Shown: positions 9,201 to 18,440, counted from the stretch's first letter. The stretch is DNA of 64,000 bases from Rothia nasimurium (GCF_928392795.1 NZ_CAKMTJ010000004.1:1-64000), one strand, 5' to 3'. Numbers and translations are program-made. The notes: generated by a model from the letters alone, not told the origin.

Positions 9201-10175
9201 GTGGCCCCCAGCACCCCGGCTGCACCCACCCCGCTCGACAGAGCCATCGAGGCCTACCTCAACCACCTGGCCATCGAACGAGGCCTAGCCGCCAACACCC
9301 AGGCAGCCTACCGCCGCGACCTCACCCGCTACAGCAGCTACCTGGCAGGCCAGGGCGTCATTGCCCCGGGTACCATCACCAAAAAACACGTGCGAGACTT
9401 CGCCGCCCACTGCTCTGCCCCGGGCAAGGACGGGGGAGCAGACCTCGCAGCGAAATCGGTCGCCCGCATCATCAGCGGCGTGCGCGGCGCCCATTCCTTC
9501 TGGTACCGCGAAGGCACCACGCCCACAGACCCCGCGGCGACCGTCCGTCCGCCCACCCCCGCCGCCCGCCTGCCCAAGGCCCTACCCCTGGCCGACATCA
9601 CCCGCCTGCTGGAAAGCCCCGACCCCGCCACCCCCGCGGGGCTGCGCGATAGGGCCCTGCTCGAATTCCTCTACTCCACGGGTGCCCGCATCAGCGAAGC
9701 TATCACGGTTGATATCGATGACCTGGTCATCGACCGGAACCCCACGGAAGAAAACCCCCAGCTGCCCGCCGTCGTAAGACTCTTCGGTAAAGGCAACAAG
9801 GAGAGGGTAGTGCCCGTTGGCTCCTACGCTGCCCGGGCTATCGACGACTACCTGGTGCGCGGACGCCCGGCGCTCGCCTCCCGCGGCAGGGGAAGCGCTG
9901 CCCTCTTTCTCAATGCGAGAGGCGGGCGTATCACCCGGCAGGGTGCCTACCTTATCCTTAAAAACCACGCTGAACGGGCGAAAATTCGGGCTGAGATTTC
10001 TCCGCATACCTTGCGCCACTCCTTCGCGACCCACCTGCTTGAGGGCGGGGCCGACATTCGCGTGGTGCAGGAACTTCTGGGGCATGCTTCGGTGACAACA
10101 ACCCAGGTCTATACCAAGGTCACCGCCGATACCCTGCGCGAGGTCTTTGCAGCTAGCCACCCCCGCGCCCGCTAG
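9201..10175 (+). CDS. xerD: Tyrosine recombinase XerD
   Basis: This 324-residue site-specific recombinase works with XerC at dif to resolve chromosome dimers. The N-terminal SAM-like core-binding domain occupies about 10-120 (AIEAYLNHLAIERGLAANTQ). The catalytic domain shows Arg163 (STGARISE), His269 and Arg272 (HTLRHSFATHL), a later GHASVTTTQ His and the nucleophile Tyr in VYTKV. GTG 9201 is chosen because it follows the Nudix stop by one base, while the longer reading frame lies inside the Nudix gene. It is about 20 residues longer than most XerD. In other Actinobacteria xerD is followed by parA-scpA-scpB; here about 11.6 kb of accessory genes separates them. Confidence 0.93.
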   Translation: MAPSTPAAPTPLDRAIEAYLNHLAIERGLAANTQAAYRRDLTRYSSYLAGQGVIAPGTITKKHVRDFAAHCSAPGKDGGADLAAKSVARIISGVRGAHSFWYREGTTPTDPAATVRPPTPAARLPKALPLADITRLLESPDPATPAGLRDRALLEFLYSTGARISEAITVDIDDLVIDRNPTEENPQLPAVVRLFGKGNKERVVPVGSYAARAIDDYLVRGRPALASRGRGSAALFLNARGGRITRQGAYLILKNHAERAKIRAEISPHTLRHSFATHLLEGGADIRVVQELLGHASVTTTQVYTKVTADTLREVFAASHPRAR

Positions 10176-10192
10176 ATATACGAGAGACAACG

Positions 10193-11626
10193 ATGAATAC
10201 TACCCCACAGACAGACCAAGCCCGCTTAGATACCGCTACCTTCGATGTGCTGGTTATTGGCGCTGGCCCGGTGGGAGAGAACCTTGCCGACTACGCCACC
10301 CAGGGCGGGCTGAACGTTGCCCTGATTGAGCACGAACTTCTGGGCGGGGAGTGCTCCTACTACGCCTGTATGCCGTCAAAGGCCCTACTGCGCCCCTTGC
10401 AGGTAGCTCAGCTTGCCCAGCACCTGCCCGGCCTCACCGGAACCACTGTGAATGCAGATGACCTGCTGAAACGGCGTGATGCCTGGGTCTCTCGCTACCG
10501 AGATGAGGGGCAGGTACGCTGGGCTGAATCGGCCGGTATCACCGTGGTGCGCGGCCACGGAGAACTGACCGGTGATAAAACTGTTGAGGTAACCTCCGCT
10601 GACGGAGCCACCCGGATTCTCAAGGCCCGCCGGGCCGTTGTGCTGGCAACGGGGTCACAGGCTCGGGTGCCTCATCTCTATACGGGGTTAGAGGCCTGGG
10701 ATAACAGGGACGCTACCGGCGTAGTTGAGATACCGCGGCGACTTACCATCGTGGGTGGCGGTGTAGTTGCGGTAGAAGCTGCCACCTGGATGGCCGCCCT
10801 GGGTAGCGAAGTGACCCTGCTGGTACGTGGGCAGCACCTCTTGGGCAGGCTAGGTGCAGAGGTCGAGGGGCTCAGCGATATGATTGCTACGGCCCTGACC
10901 GATGCCGGCATCACCCTCCGCTACGGTGCCCGGGTTACGGACGCCCGCCGCGAGGCCCCCAGCGCCACAGGGCTCGGTAGGGTGCACGGTGGGGAAGTTA
11001 CGCTCACCTTTGATGACGGGCAGACCCTGGTCAGTGATGAACTGCTGCTAGCGACCGGGCGCACCCCTGCCCTAGAAGCGGTAGGGCTCCACACTATTGG
11101 TCTCAGCCCGGAGGCGGCCCTGGCTGGTGAGGGGCCCGACTGGCTCCACCTGATTGGGGACGCCGCCGGGCAGGTACTACTCACACACCAGGGTAAATAC
11201 CGGGCACGGGTTCTAGGGGCCGCCCTCGCCGGGCAGGAAGAGTACGCCCCTGAACAAGAAGCTCCAGTACCCCAGGTGATCTTTAGCCAGCCCCAGGTAG
11301 CCCAGGTCGGACTCACCGCTCCTCAGGCCATCCAGCAGGGCCATAGCGTGGTCACCAGCCGGGCCGCCATGAACGAGGCCGCCGGTACCTCCTTGCTGTC
11401 TGACCTCAACCGGGGCTTTGCTGAACTGACCGTTGATGCTGACACCGGCGTCCTACTGGGTGCCGTCTTTGTGGGGGAGGAAGCTGCCGAGCTCCTGCAT
11501 GCAGCTACGATTGCCGTTACCGCCCAGCTACCCGTTAAGCTGCTGCGGCACGCGGTACCTGCCTACCCAACGTCCTCAGAAATCTGGCTGCGTCTGCTTG
11601 AAAAACTCCCTAGGGAGCTGCGCTAG
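10193..11626 (+). CDS. Pyridine nucleotide-disulfide oxidoreductase (dihydrolipoamide dehydrogenase-like)
   Basis: This 477-residue FAD/NAD(P) flavoprotein has an N-terminal FAD dinucleotide fold (VLVIGAGPVGENLA), then a redox-active Cys-x4-Cys in GGECSYYACMPSK. A second nucleotide-binding fold (LTIVGGGVVAVEAA) lies mid-protein, with the usual dimerisation domain at the C terminus ending in HAVPAYPTSSE. The SYYAC version of the redox motif differs from true lipoamide dehydrogenase (TCLNVGC), so this belongs to the broad mercuric reductase/lipoamide dehydrogenase-like group of unknown substrate. No E2 or E1 genes are nearby. AGAGACAACG precedes the ATG. It is the first gene of the insertion between xerD and parA. 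Confidence 0.85.
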   Translation: MNTTPQTDQARLDTATFDVLVIGAGPVGENLADYATQGGLNVALIEHELLGGECSYYACMPSKALLRPLQVAQLAQHLPGLTGTTVNADDLLKRRDAWVSRYRDEGQVRWAESAGITVVRGHGELTGDKTVEVTSADGATRILKARRAVVLATGSQARVPHLYTGLEAWDNRDATGVVEIPRRLTIVGGGVVAVEAATWMAALGSEVTLLVRGQHLLGRLGAEVEGLSDMIATALTDAGITLRYGARVTDARREAPSATGLGRVHGGEVTLTFDDGQTLVSDELLLATGRTPALEAVGLHTIGLSPEAALAGEGPDWLHLIGDAAGQVLLTHQGKYRARVLGAALAGQEEYAPEQEAPVPQVIFSQPQVAQVGLTAPQAIQQGHSVVTSRAAMNEAAGTSLLSDLNRGFAELTVDADTGVLLGAVFVGEEAAELLHAATIAVTAQLPVKLLRHAVPAYPTSSEIWLRLLEKLPRELR

Positions 11627-11652
11627 TACTGCCAGATAGGTAAATAGCACAA

Positions 11653-11695
11653 AGTCGGCTGGCTGAGGAACGAGAAGCTTCTCAGCCAGCCGACT
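11653..11695. terminator. Long perfect hairpin between convergent genes
   Basis: A 15-bp perfect stem (AGTCGGCTGGCTGAG 11653-11667 with 11681-11695) encloses a 13-base loop. It lies between the oxidoreductase and prpC stops, which converge. No T-run follows on either strand, so it would be an atypical bidirectional terminator or an mRNA-stabilising stem. Confidence 0.6.
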
Positions 11696-11721
11696 CAGCG
11701 AGTCGCTGCTAAAGGTGGAGA

Positions 11722-12858
11722 TTAGCTCAGGTGGCGCTCGTCCACACCGTTGTAGGCAGAGAGCGGGCGAATCAGCGAATTCGCTGCGCGCTGCTCCAAG
11801 ATGTGGGCGGTCCAGCCGGTGATGCGGGAAGCCACGAAGATGGGGGTGAAGGTGGGGGTATCAAAGCCCATCAGGTGGTAGGTGGGGCCAGCAGGGTAAT
11901 CCAGGTTGGGCTTGATTCCCTTAGCCTCGTCCATTGCTTCAGCCAGACCCTGGTAGAGACCGATAATGTCGTGGCGGCCGTAGTATTCGACCATATCGAA
12001 GAAGGACTTCTGCATGGTGGGCACACGGGAATCGCCGTTCTTGTAGACCCGGTGACCGAAGCCCATAATCTTCTTCTTCTCTGCCAGGGCGGCCTCCATC
12101 CATGCCTTTGCACGAGCCTTAGCGTCTGCCTGGGACTCACCCTCAATCACACCGATTTCATCGAAGGTGTGCTGCACGGCCTCGTTGGCGCCACCGTGCA
12201 GGGGGCCCTTAAGGGCACCGATGGCGCCGGTGACGGCTGAGTGCAGGTCTGAGAGGGAGGAGGTAATGACGCGGGCGGTGAAGGTAGAGGCGTTGAAGGA
12301 GTGCTCGGCGTACATGACCATGGAGACGTTGAAAGCGGTCTTGACCTCGGGGGCCGGGACTTCGCCGAAGGCCATGTAGAGGAAGTTATCGCAGTAGTCC
12401 AGGTCTTCGCGCGGGGCAATGATGCTCTGGCCCCGGCGGCGACGCTGGTCGTAGCAGACCACAGCCGGCATGACCGCGAACAGTTCCTTGGCCTTGAGCA
12501 GCTCGGTCTCGGGGGAGAGATCCTCGCTCTTGGGGTCGGCTGCGCCCAGGAAGGAGGTCGCTGTGCGGCAGACATCCATGGGGTGGCAGTCGGTAGGCAG
12601 GGCCTCGATCACTGCCTTCAACGCTGCCGGTAGCTCACGGTGGGCTCTCTCGAAAGCGGTGAACTCTTCCAGCTCTTCGTCGGTGGGTAGCTCCCCGTTC
12701 CAGAGCAGCAGGGCTACCTTCTCAAAAGGAACAGTCGCCAGTTCCTGTACCGGGTAGCCCCGGTAGAGCAGGGAGTTGGTTTCTGCGTTGACCTTTGAGA
12801 TGGCGGTATAGTCAGCAACTACACCGGCCAGACCTTTTTTGACCTCGTTGTCGCTCAT
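11722..12858 (-). CDS. prpC: 2-methylcitrate synthase / citrate synthase
   Basis: This 378-residue enzyme condenses propionyl-CoA with oxaloacetate to 2-methylcitrate; family members often also accept acetyl-CoA. Conserved elements include SLLYRGYPVQEL near 30-41, the substrate-binding HSFNASTFTAR, GPLHGGANEAV and GFGHRVYKNGDSR near the active site, and an active-site Asp region near FDTPTFTPIFVASRITGW. The length fits the short methylcitrate synthase type. It is the last gene of the prpD-prpB-prpC operon, with 20 bases after prpB and GGAGAAACAG before its ATG. The operon context decides for methylcitrate over ordinary citrate synthase. Confidence 0.93.
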   Translation of the reverse strand: MSDNEVKKGLAGVVADYTAISKVNAETNSLLYRGYPVQELATVPFEKVALLLWNGELPTDEELEEFTAFERAHRELPAALKAVIEALPTDCHPMDVCRTATSFLGAADPKSEDLSPETELLKAKELFAVMPAVVCYDQRRRRGQSIIAPREDLDYCDNFLYMAFGEVPAPEVKTAFNVSMVMYAEHSFNASTFTARVITSSLSDLHSAVTGAIGALKGPLHGGANEAVQHTFDEIGVIEGESQADAKARAKAWMEAALAEKKKIMGFGHRVYKNGDSRVPTMQKSFFDMVEYYGRHDIIGLYQGLAEAMDEAKGIKPNLDYPAGPTYHLMGFDTPTFTPIFVASRITGWTAHILEQRAANSLIRPLSAYNGVDERHLS

Positions 12859-12878
12859 GTCTGTTTCTCCTTGTGCGT

Positions 12879-13790
12879 TTAGGCTTCGAACTTACCGGGA
12901 ACCTCGAAGTTGAAGATGCCGGTGTCGAACTGGTTGTAGGCCTCGTAGTCGACCAGGTCGTAGAGGCGGGAGCGGGTGAACATCTGGTCCACGTAGGCCT
13001 CCTGGGTACCGTCACGCTCGATGGTTTCCAGGACGCGTTCCATGGCTCCCAGCGAGGAGCGCAGCAGGGTGACAGGGTAGATAATCATTGAGATACCCGC
13101 TTCAGCCAACTGTTCCTTGGTGTAAAGCTCGCTCTTGCCGAACTCGGTCATGTTGGCAAGAACCGGCACGTCCACAGCGTCGCAGACAGCCTTGAACTCG
13201 TCGAGATTCTTCATGGCCTCGGGGAAAATCGCATCGGCGCCGGCATCGACCAGAGCCTTGATACGGTTGATGGTTTCCTCAAGGGATGAGGTACCGCGCA
13301 GGTCGGTGCGGGCCATAATCAGGAAGTTCTCGTCCCGGCGGGCCTCGGCTGCTGCCTTGATTCGCTTGGTCGCGGTTTCAAGGTCAACCATGTTCTTGTT
13401 GTCGAGGTGGCCGCAGCGCTTGGGGTTGAACTGGTCCTCAATGTGGCAGCCTGCCAGGCCGTATTCTTCGAACTCCTGGATGGTGCGGGCCACGTTCATG
13501 GGCTCACCAAAGCCGGTGTCGGCATCCACAATGGCGGGCAGGTTGGTGATGCGGGCAATCTGCCCTGCGCGCTGGGCTACCTCGGAGAGGGTGGTGAGGC
13601 CGACGTCCGGAAATCCCAGCTCGTTGGCCAGCACTGCGCCCGAGATGTAGATACCGTCAAAGCCTTTTTCCTCGATTAGGCGGGCTGAGATGGGGGTGTA
13701 GGTGCCGGGGAACTGGCGAATCTGGTCGCTAGCCAGCATCTCGCGCAGGTCCTTGCGCTTTTCGGTTGCGGTTTTTGAAGCGTACAGCAT
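12879..13790 (-). CDS. prpB: Methylisocitrate lyase
   Basis: This 303-residue lyase splits 2-methylisocitrate into pyruvate and succinate in the methylcitrate cycle. It belongs to the PEP mutase/isocitrate lyase superfamily. Diagnostic features are YISGAVLANELGFPDVG near residues 49-65, the metal-binding DADTGFGEPMNV, and the catalytic-loop motif KRCGHLDNK (the KKCGH motif of the family). RTDLRGTSSLEETINRI follows. The length is standard. It overlaps the prpD stop by one base and precedes prpC by 20 bases. RBS and start agree with ATG at 13790. Confidence 0.95.
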   Translation of the reverse strand: MLYASKTATEKRKDLREMLASDQIRQFPGTYTPISARLIEEKGFDGIYISGAVLANELGFPDVGLTTLSEVAQRAGQIARITNLPAIVDADTGFGEPMNVARTIQEFEEYGLAGCHIEDQFNPKRCGHLDNKNMVDLETATKRIKAAAEARRDENFLIMARTDLRGTSSLEETINRIKALVDAGADAIFPEAMKNLDEFKAVCDAVDVPVLANMTEFGKSELYTKEQLAEAGISMIIYPVTLLRSSLGAMERVLETIERDGTQEAYVDQMFTRSRLYDLVDYEAYNQFDTGIFNFEVPGKFEA

Positions 13791-15307
13791 TAGAAGATAC
13801 CCTTCTTGCCGGTTTCAAGGTCGATGGAGGCGGTGATGTTGAGGGCGTCCAGCTCACCTGCACCCAGGTTAGCCAGGTTCTCGGCTGCCTCGATGAAGCG
13901 GTTCTGCTCTTCTTCAGAGACCTTGCCCTCGGCCAGCTTGCGGAACTTGCCGATGTAGTCCTCGCGGGCGAAAGGACGGGCACCGAGCGGGTGGGCGTCC
14001 GCCACAGCGATTTCTTCGCTGAAGGTCTCGCCGTTAGCCAGCTTGATTTCAACGCTTCCGCCGAAGGCCTTTTCAGCAGGGTCGTTGGAGTGGTAGCGGC
14101 GGGTCCACTCGGCGTCCTCTGCGGTGGTGACCTTGTGCCAGAGGGCTACGGTGTCTTCGCGCTGGGCACGCTCGGGGGCGTAGGAGCCGACGTGGTCCCA
14201 CTCGCCGTCCTGCAGCATAACGGTGAAGATGTAGGGGATGGAGTGGTCCAGGGTCTCGCGGGTGGCGGTGGGGTCGTACTTCTGGGGGTCGTTGGCGCCA
14301 GAGCCGATGACGTAGTGGGTGTGGTGGGAGGTGTGCAGAACAATCGACTCGATGTTCTCGGGGTTGGCGAATTCGGGGTGTTCGCGGTGCAGCTTGCGGG
14401 CCAGGTCAATCCATGCCTGGGCCTGGTACTCAGCGGAGTGTTCCTTGGTGTAGGTGTCGAGGATCGCTCGCTTGGGCTCGCCAATTTCGGGCAGGGGCAC
14501 TTCGTAGTGGGCGTCGGGACCATCCAGCATCCAGGCGATGACGCCGTCCTCACCCTCGTAGATCGGCACGGGGGAGGTCTGGCCGCGCATAGCGCGGTCA
14601 ACCGCTTCAACTGCCATCTTGCCTGCAAAGGCGGGGGCGTGGGCCTTCCAGGTGGAGATTTCGCCCTTGCGGGACTGGCGGGTTGCGGTGGTGGTGTGCA
14701 GGCCCTGACCGATGGCCTGGAAGATGGCTTCGGTGTCCAGGCCCAGCAGGGTGCCAATACCGGCAGAAGCGGACGGGCCGATGTGGGCGACGTGGTCAAT
14801 CTTATGCTTGTGCAGGCAGATGGCCTTGACCAGGTCGACCTGGACCTCGTAGCCGGTAGCGATACCGCGAATCAGGTCGCGGCCGGTGGAGCCCACGTGC
14901 TGGGCTACTGCCAGAATCGGGGGAATGTTATCGCCGGGGTGGGAGTATTCGGCAGCCAGGAAGGTGTCGTGGTAGTCGAGTTCACGCACTGCCACGCCGT
15001 TGGCCCAGGCTGCCCATTCGGGGGAGACCTTGGTGCTGGCGGGGACGCCGAAGATGGCTGCGCCCTTTCCATTGGGGGAGTGGGCGTGGGTAAGAGCCTG
15101 GTCGCGGGCGGAGATGATGGGGCCGCGGTTGAGAGAAGCGATAGCGACAGAGGCGTTGTCGATGATGCGGTTGATAACCATCTCTTCGACCTCGGGGAGC
15201 ACCTCAACGGGGTCGGTAGCTACCTGGGCGAGCTTGTAGGCGAGCTGGTCTTCGCGGGGCAGGTTTTCTTCGGACTTATAAACTCGAACGGAGTGCAGCT
15301 TGGTCAC
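13790..15307 (-). CDS. prpD: 2-methylcitrate dehydratase
   Basis: This 505-residue MmgE/PrpD-family dehydratase turns 2-methylcitrate into 2-methyl-cis-aconitate. Recognisable parts are the N-terminal helical domain ([23 protein letters not shown] is the start), the [29 protein letters not shown] segment, and [19 protein letters not shown], shared by PrpD proteins. It is the first gene of the operon; GAAAGGAAAC precedes the ATG at 15307. The 51-base gap from the GntR gene suggests the regulator is transcribed into the operon. The long + strand open frame over this gene is a shadow. Confidence 0.95.
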   Translation of the reverse strand: MTKLHSVRVYKSEENLPREDQLAYKLAQVATDPVEVLPEVEEMVINRIIDNASVAIASLNRGPIISARDQALTHAHSPNGKGAAIFGVPASTKVSPEWAAWANGVAVRELDYHDTFLAAEYSHPGDNIPPILAVAQHVGSTGRDLIRGIATGYEVQVDLVKAICLHKHKIDHVAHIGPSASAGIGTLLGLDTEAIFQAIGQGLHTTTATRQSRKGEISTWKAHAPAFAGKMAVEAVDRAMRGQTSPVPIYEGEDGVIAWMLDGPDAHYEVPLPEIGEPKRAILDTYTKEHSAEYQAQAWIDLARKLHREHPEFANPENIESIVLHTSHHTHYVIGSGANDPQKYDPTATRETLDHSIPYIFTVMLQDGEWDHVGSYAPERAQREDTVALWHKVTTAEDAEWTRRYHSNDPAEKAFGGSVEIKLANGETFSEEIAVADAHPLGARPFAREDYIGKFRKLAEGKVSEEEQNRFIEAAENLANLGAGELDALNITASIDLETGKKGIF

Positions 15308-15358
15308 TGATGTTTCCTTTCAGATTGTTCCTCCCGGCAGCGGTGCCGGTGAGGGGTT

Positions 15359-16039
15359 TTAGGCTGTTGGTTCTGGATGGTTGAAAAGACTGTGCTGGCT
15401 CTGGGAGGCTGCGGCCTCTTCGATGGCGTAGAGCGCATTGGCTAGGTGCAGGCGGGTAGCGGCTTCAGCAAGCTGCGGATCGCCGGAAGCGATACAGCGG
15501 GCAATCTGGGCATGCTCTTCAGCCGCCTGCTCTAGCCGGATGGGGTTGGCTTTAGAAAGCTTGCGGATGCGGGTGAGCTGGGTGCGCAAGGACGTCTGTG
15601 CTTGGTGCAGGTAGCGGTTGTTGGCTGCTGCGTCGATCGCGGTGTCGAGCTCATCCACCAGGGAGTAGTACTCCGCCAGCGAGGCTTCTCCGCGGTGCAG
15701 GGCGAACGATGCCTCTTCAAAGGCCTGTGCCAGCTCTTTGAAGACCTTGGAATCGCCTCGACGTGCCGCAAGTGCTGCCGCCGTGCTGTCGAGCGAGGTG
15801 CGGAGCTCAAAGAGGGCATACACATTCGCTAGAGAAATCGGTGCAACGATGACGCCGCGGCCCGGCGCCGGTTCGGCAAGACCCTCAGCGAGAAGGCGGG
15901 ATATAGCTTCGCGGACGGGGGTGCGAGAGACCCCCAGGCGCTCTGACTGTTCTACCTCTGCAATCACAGAACCGGGAGCGAGCATTCCCTCCATGATGTC
16001 GCTGCGCAGGCTCTGATAGGCCAGTTCACCAGCTCTCAT
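15359..16039 (-). CDS. GntR family (FadR/FCD) regulator of the prp genes
   Basis: This 226-residue transcription factor has a winged-helix GntR domain at 1-75 (AYQSLRSDIMEGMLAPGSVI then LGVSRTPVREAISRLLAEGL) and an all-helical FCD ligand domain at about 85-215 containing the Asp/His-type metal-ligand pattern. It lies upstream of and codirectional with prpDBC, and divergent from prpE. Two identical palindromes sit in the divergent region, matching the usual binding mode of dimeric GntR proteins. Most likely it represses or activates prp genes in response to a propionate-derived acid. The inducer (methylcitrate or propionyl-CoA) is a guess. GGAGAGAGCG precedes the ATG. Confidence 0.9.
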   Translation of the reverse strand: MRAGELAYQSLRSDIMEGMLAPGSVIAEVEQSERLGVSRTPVREAISRLLAEGLAEPAPGRGVIVAPISLANVYALFELRTSLDSTAAALAARRGDSKVFKELAQAFEEASFALHRGEASLAEYYSLVDELDTAIDAAANNRYLHQAQTSLRTQLTRIRKLSKANPIRLEQAAEEHAQIARCIASGDPQLAEAATRLHLANALYAIEEAAASQSQHSLFNHPEPTA

Positions 16040-16117
16040 TCGCTCTCTCCTTTCACAGTTTTGTGATGTGTTGCACTGAAATTGGCGGTTGTGACCACTC
16101 TAAAACACCGACCCGAG

Positions 16118-16131
16118 TTTTGTATACAAAA
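16118..16131. promoter_or_regulatory. Operator palindrome 1 (GntR site)
   Basis: A perfect 14-bp palindrome, TTTTGTATACAAAA, lies 79 bases upstream of the GntR start. The TNGTNNNACNA-like core (TTGTATACAA) is typical of FadR-subfamily GntR operators. An identical copy lies 73 bases away. Confidence 0.78.
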
Positions 16132-16190
16132 GGGGAAAATTTTTCGGACTGTGCATGAAATAATGTGTCATTTTTACCAGTTTCACAAAT

Positions 16191-16204
16191 TTTTGTATAC
16201 AAAA
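16191..16204. promoter_or_regulatory. Operator palindrome 2 (GntR site)
   Basis: This is a second exact copy of TTTTGTATACAAAA, 86 bases before the prpE start. The 73-base spacing is close to seven helical turns, so two dimers on the same DNA face could loop or co-operate. One site probably serves the GntR-prpDBC side and one the prpE side. Confidence 0.78.
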
Positions 16205-16289
16205 CCTTGCCAAATGTGACCCCTCGCACTAGGTTGGAGTCACTCCCTCATGACAACCCACCACCGGCGTCCGTAAAGGAGCACCCCAC

Positions 16290-18200
16290 ATGGCAACATA
16301 CGCTGACACCTACACCCGCAGCATCGAAAACCAGGAAGAGTTCTGGCTAGAGCAGGCACAGGCCATTAGCTGGTCAATCGAACCAACCCGCGCCCTCGAT
16401 AGCGATGCTGCCCCACTGTACCGCTGGTTCCCCGACGGCACCCTCAACACCTGCTACAACGCCGTTGACCGCCACGTAGAAGCCGGCCACGGCGATCGCA
16501 CCGCTATCACCTACGACTCAGCCATGCTCGGCACCCGCCAGAACATCACCTACTCAGAACTCAAAGGCGAGGTAGAGAAAATTGCTGGGGCGCTCGCGTC
16601 CGCCGGGGTCGAAAAAGGCGACCGCGTACTCATTTATATGCCCATGATTCCCCAGGCTGCTATGGCCATGCTGGCGGTTGCCCGCCTGGGCGCCGTACAT
16701 TCGGTGGTCTTTGGCGGCTTTGCCCCCAACGAACTGGCCAGCCGTATCAACGACTGCTCGCCCACCGTCGTCCTGACCGCTTCTGGCGGTGTGGAACCCA
16801 AGCGCCGCATCGAGTACATCCCCGCCGTAGAAAAGGCTATTGAGCTATCGCAGACCAAGCCTGCGACCGTGCTGGTCTTCGAACGTGAGGGCTTTGAGAA
16901 CTCGGTGTCTGATGCAGTGCGCCGGGCTGAAGAGAACTCCACCGGCGTGACCTGGCTTGATTGGGGGCAGGCCGTTGAGGCAGCCCAGCCGCACGCGCCT
17001 GTCGAGGTGAAAGCCACCGACCCCCTCTACATCCTGTACACCTCCGGCACGACCGGCTCTCCCAAGGGTGTAGTGCGCGATAACGGTGGTCACGCCGTGG
17101 CTCTGACCTGGACCATGAAAAATATTTACAACGTGGGCCCCGGTGAGGTGATGTGGTGTGCCTCGGACGTCGGCTGGGTCGTGGGCCACTCCTACATTGT
17201 CTACGGCCCCCTGCTGGCCGGGGCAACCACCGTTCTGTACGAGGGTAAGCCTGTTGGCACTCCGGACGCCGGCGCCTTCTGGCGGGTTATCCAGGAGTCC
17301 GGTGCCAAGTCCCTCTTTACCGCTCCCACTGCCCTGCGCGCCATCCGTAAGGCTGACCCCGAAGCTGAGCTGCTCGGCGGCTACGATATTTCCTCCCTAC
17401 AGCTGCTCTTCGTTGCCGGTGAGCGCCTGGATCCCGAAACCTACCACTGGGCCACCGAGAAGCTGGGTGTGCCCGTGATTGATAACTGGTGGCAGACCGA
17501 AACCGGCTGGGCCATTGCGGCTAACCCCCGCGGTCTTGAAGCTCTGCCTCTGAAGCCCGGCTCCCCGTCCGTTCCTTCACCCGGCTACAACCTGCAGGTA
17601 CTCGACCCGTTTGGTGAGCCCGTCGGCCCCGGCGAAGAGGGCAACCTTGCCATCAAACTACCCATGCCCCCGGGTACCCTGCCCACCCTCTGGGGCAACG
17701 ACGACCGCTACATTTCCTCCTACCTCGATGCCTTCCCCGGCTACTACACCACCGGCGACTCAGGCTACATTGATGAAGACGGCTACGTCTTCGTCATGGG
17801 GCGCACGGACGACGTCATCAACGTATCGGGTCACCGCCTCTCAACCGGTGCTATGGAACAGGTACTCGCCGGCCACCCTGCTGTCGCTGAGTGTGCTGTG
17901 ATCGGTGTGGCTGACCAGCTCAAGGGCCAGCGGCCCGCCGGCTATGTGGTACTCAAAGCCGGTGCCGACATCACCGAAGAGCAGCTGGCTGCCGAACTCA
18001 TCGCCAGCGTGCGCAATGACATCGGTGCGGTGGCCGACTTCAAGGACGTCAAGATTGTGGACGGTCTGCCCAAGACCCGCTCCGGCAAGATCCTGCGCAA
18101 GACTATGCGCCAGATTGCAGACGGCGAGCAGTACACCGTGCCCTCCACTATTGAAGATATGAGCGTGCTGGACGATATCACTAAGGTGCTGCGCAGCTAA
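16290..18200 (+). CDS. prpE: Propionyl-CoA synthetase (acetyl-CoA synthetase family)
   Basis: This 636-residue AMP-forming acyl-CoA ligase activates propionate (or acetate) to the CoA thioester. The phosphate-binding loop LYTSGTTGSPKGVVRDNGGH lies near residues 250-269. Further motifs are SDVGWVVGHSYIVYGPLL, the aryl/acyl pocket region DNWWQTETGW, the hinge GRTDDVINVSGHR, and the C-terminal catalytic Lys motif KTRSGKILRKTMR. VVRDNGGHAVAL is typical of PrpE rather than Acs. The gene is divergent from the prp regulator and shares the operator region, completing a propionate-utilisation module. AAAGGAGC lies 6-8 bases before the ATG. Confidence 0.93.
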   Translation: MATYADTYTRSIENQEEFWLEQAQAISWSIEPTRALDSDAAPLYRWFPDGTLNTCYNAVDRHVEAGHGDRTAITYDSAMLGTRQNITYSELKGEVEKIAGALASAGVEKGDRVLIYMPMIPQAAMAMLAVARLGAVHSVVFGGFAPNELASRINDCSPTVVLTASGGVEPKRRIEYIPAVEKAIELSQTKPATVLVFEREGFENSVSDAVRRAEENSTGVTWLDWGQAVEAAQPHAPVEVKATDPLYILYTSGTTGSPKGVVRDNGGHAVALTWTMKNIYNVGPGEVMWCASDVGWVVGHSYIVYGPLLAGATTVLYEGKPVGTPDAGAFWRVIQESGAKSLFTAPTALRAIRKADPEAELLGGYDISSLQLLFVAGERLDPETYHWATEKLGVPVIDNWWQTETGWAIAANPRGLEALPLKPGSPSVPSPGYNLQVLDPFGEPVGPGEEGNLAIKLPMPPGTLPTLWGNDDRYISSYLDAFPGYYTTGDSGYIDEDGYVFVMGRTDDVINVSGHRLSTGAMEQVLAGHPAVAECAVIGVADQLKGQRPAGYVVLKAGADITEEQLAAELIASVRNDIGAVADFKDVKIVDGLPKTRSGKILRKTMRQIADGEQYTVPSTIEDMSVLDDITKVLRS

Positions 18201-18212
18201 TTTGTGCACTAA

Positions 18213-18440
18213 GGCTTATATATAAGGGGCTTTGCAGGCTCACGCTGGATGGAGCCCAGCAGATTCCGAGCGCGCGAGGAAACAAATCTGCGGGCGGAAT
18301 AGGCGCAAGCCTGACCCTCACGCCCCGCCTAACGGCGGATTCCGTTCGCTCTTATGTGCTCGCGCGCTCGCACCCGCTCACTCCATCGAGCCAGCAGCTT
18401 CGCTGTGAGCCTGCTTCACCCCATTCTGTGAATAAGCCCC
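18213..18440. repeat. Structured intergenic repeat, copy A
   Basis: This fills most of the 307-base gap between prpE and the next gene. The inner arms GCAGGCTCAC (18234-18243) and GTGAGCCTGC (18405-18414) are perfect inverted repeats. Further arms are GGGGCTT (18226-18232) with AAGCCCC (18434-18440), and GGATGGAG (18246-18253) with CTCCATC (18381-18387). The 28 bases 18387-18414 are the exact reverse complement of 63691-63718 in copy C, so this copy is inverted relative to it. The centre is longer than in copies B and C. Nothing in it codes for protein. Confidence 0.8.

Noticed and set aside
13766..15310. A 514-codon open frame on the + strand opposite prpD
   Set aside because: It is a shadow of prpD: Gly/Val-rich text without any family pattern, no ribosome site, and fully antisense to a well-conserved enzyme.
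16050..16066. A CRP/GlxR site upstream of the GntR gene
   Set aside because: The TCACA-N4-TGTGA sequence has the half-sites inverted and at the wrong spacing compared with TGTGA-N6-TCACA.
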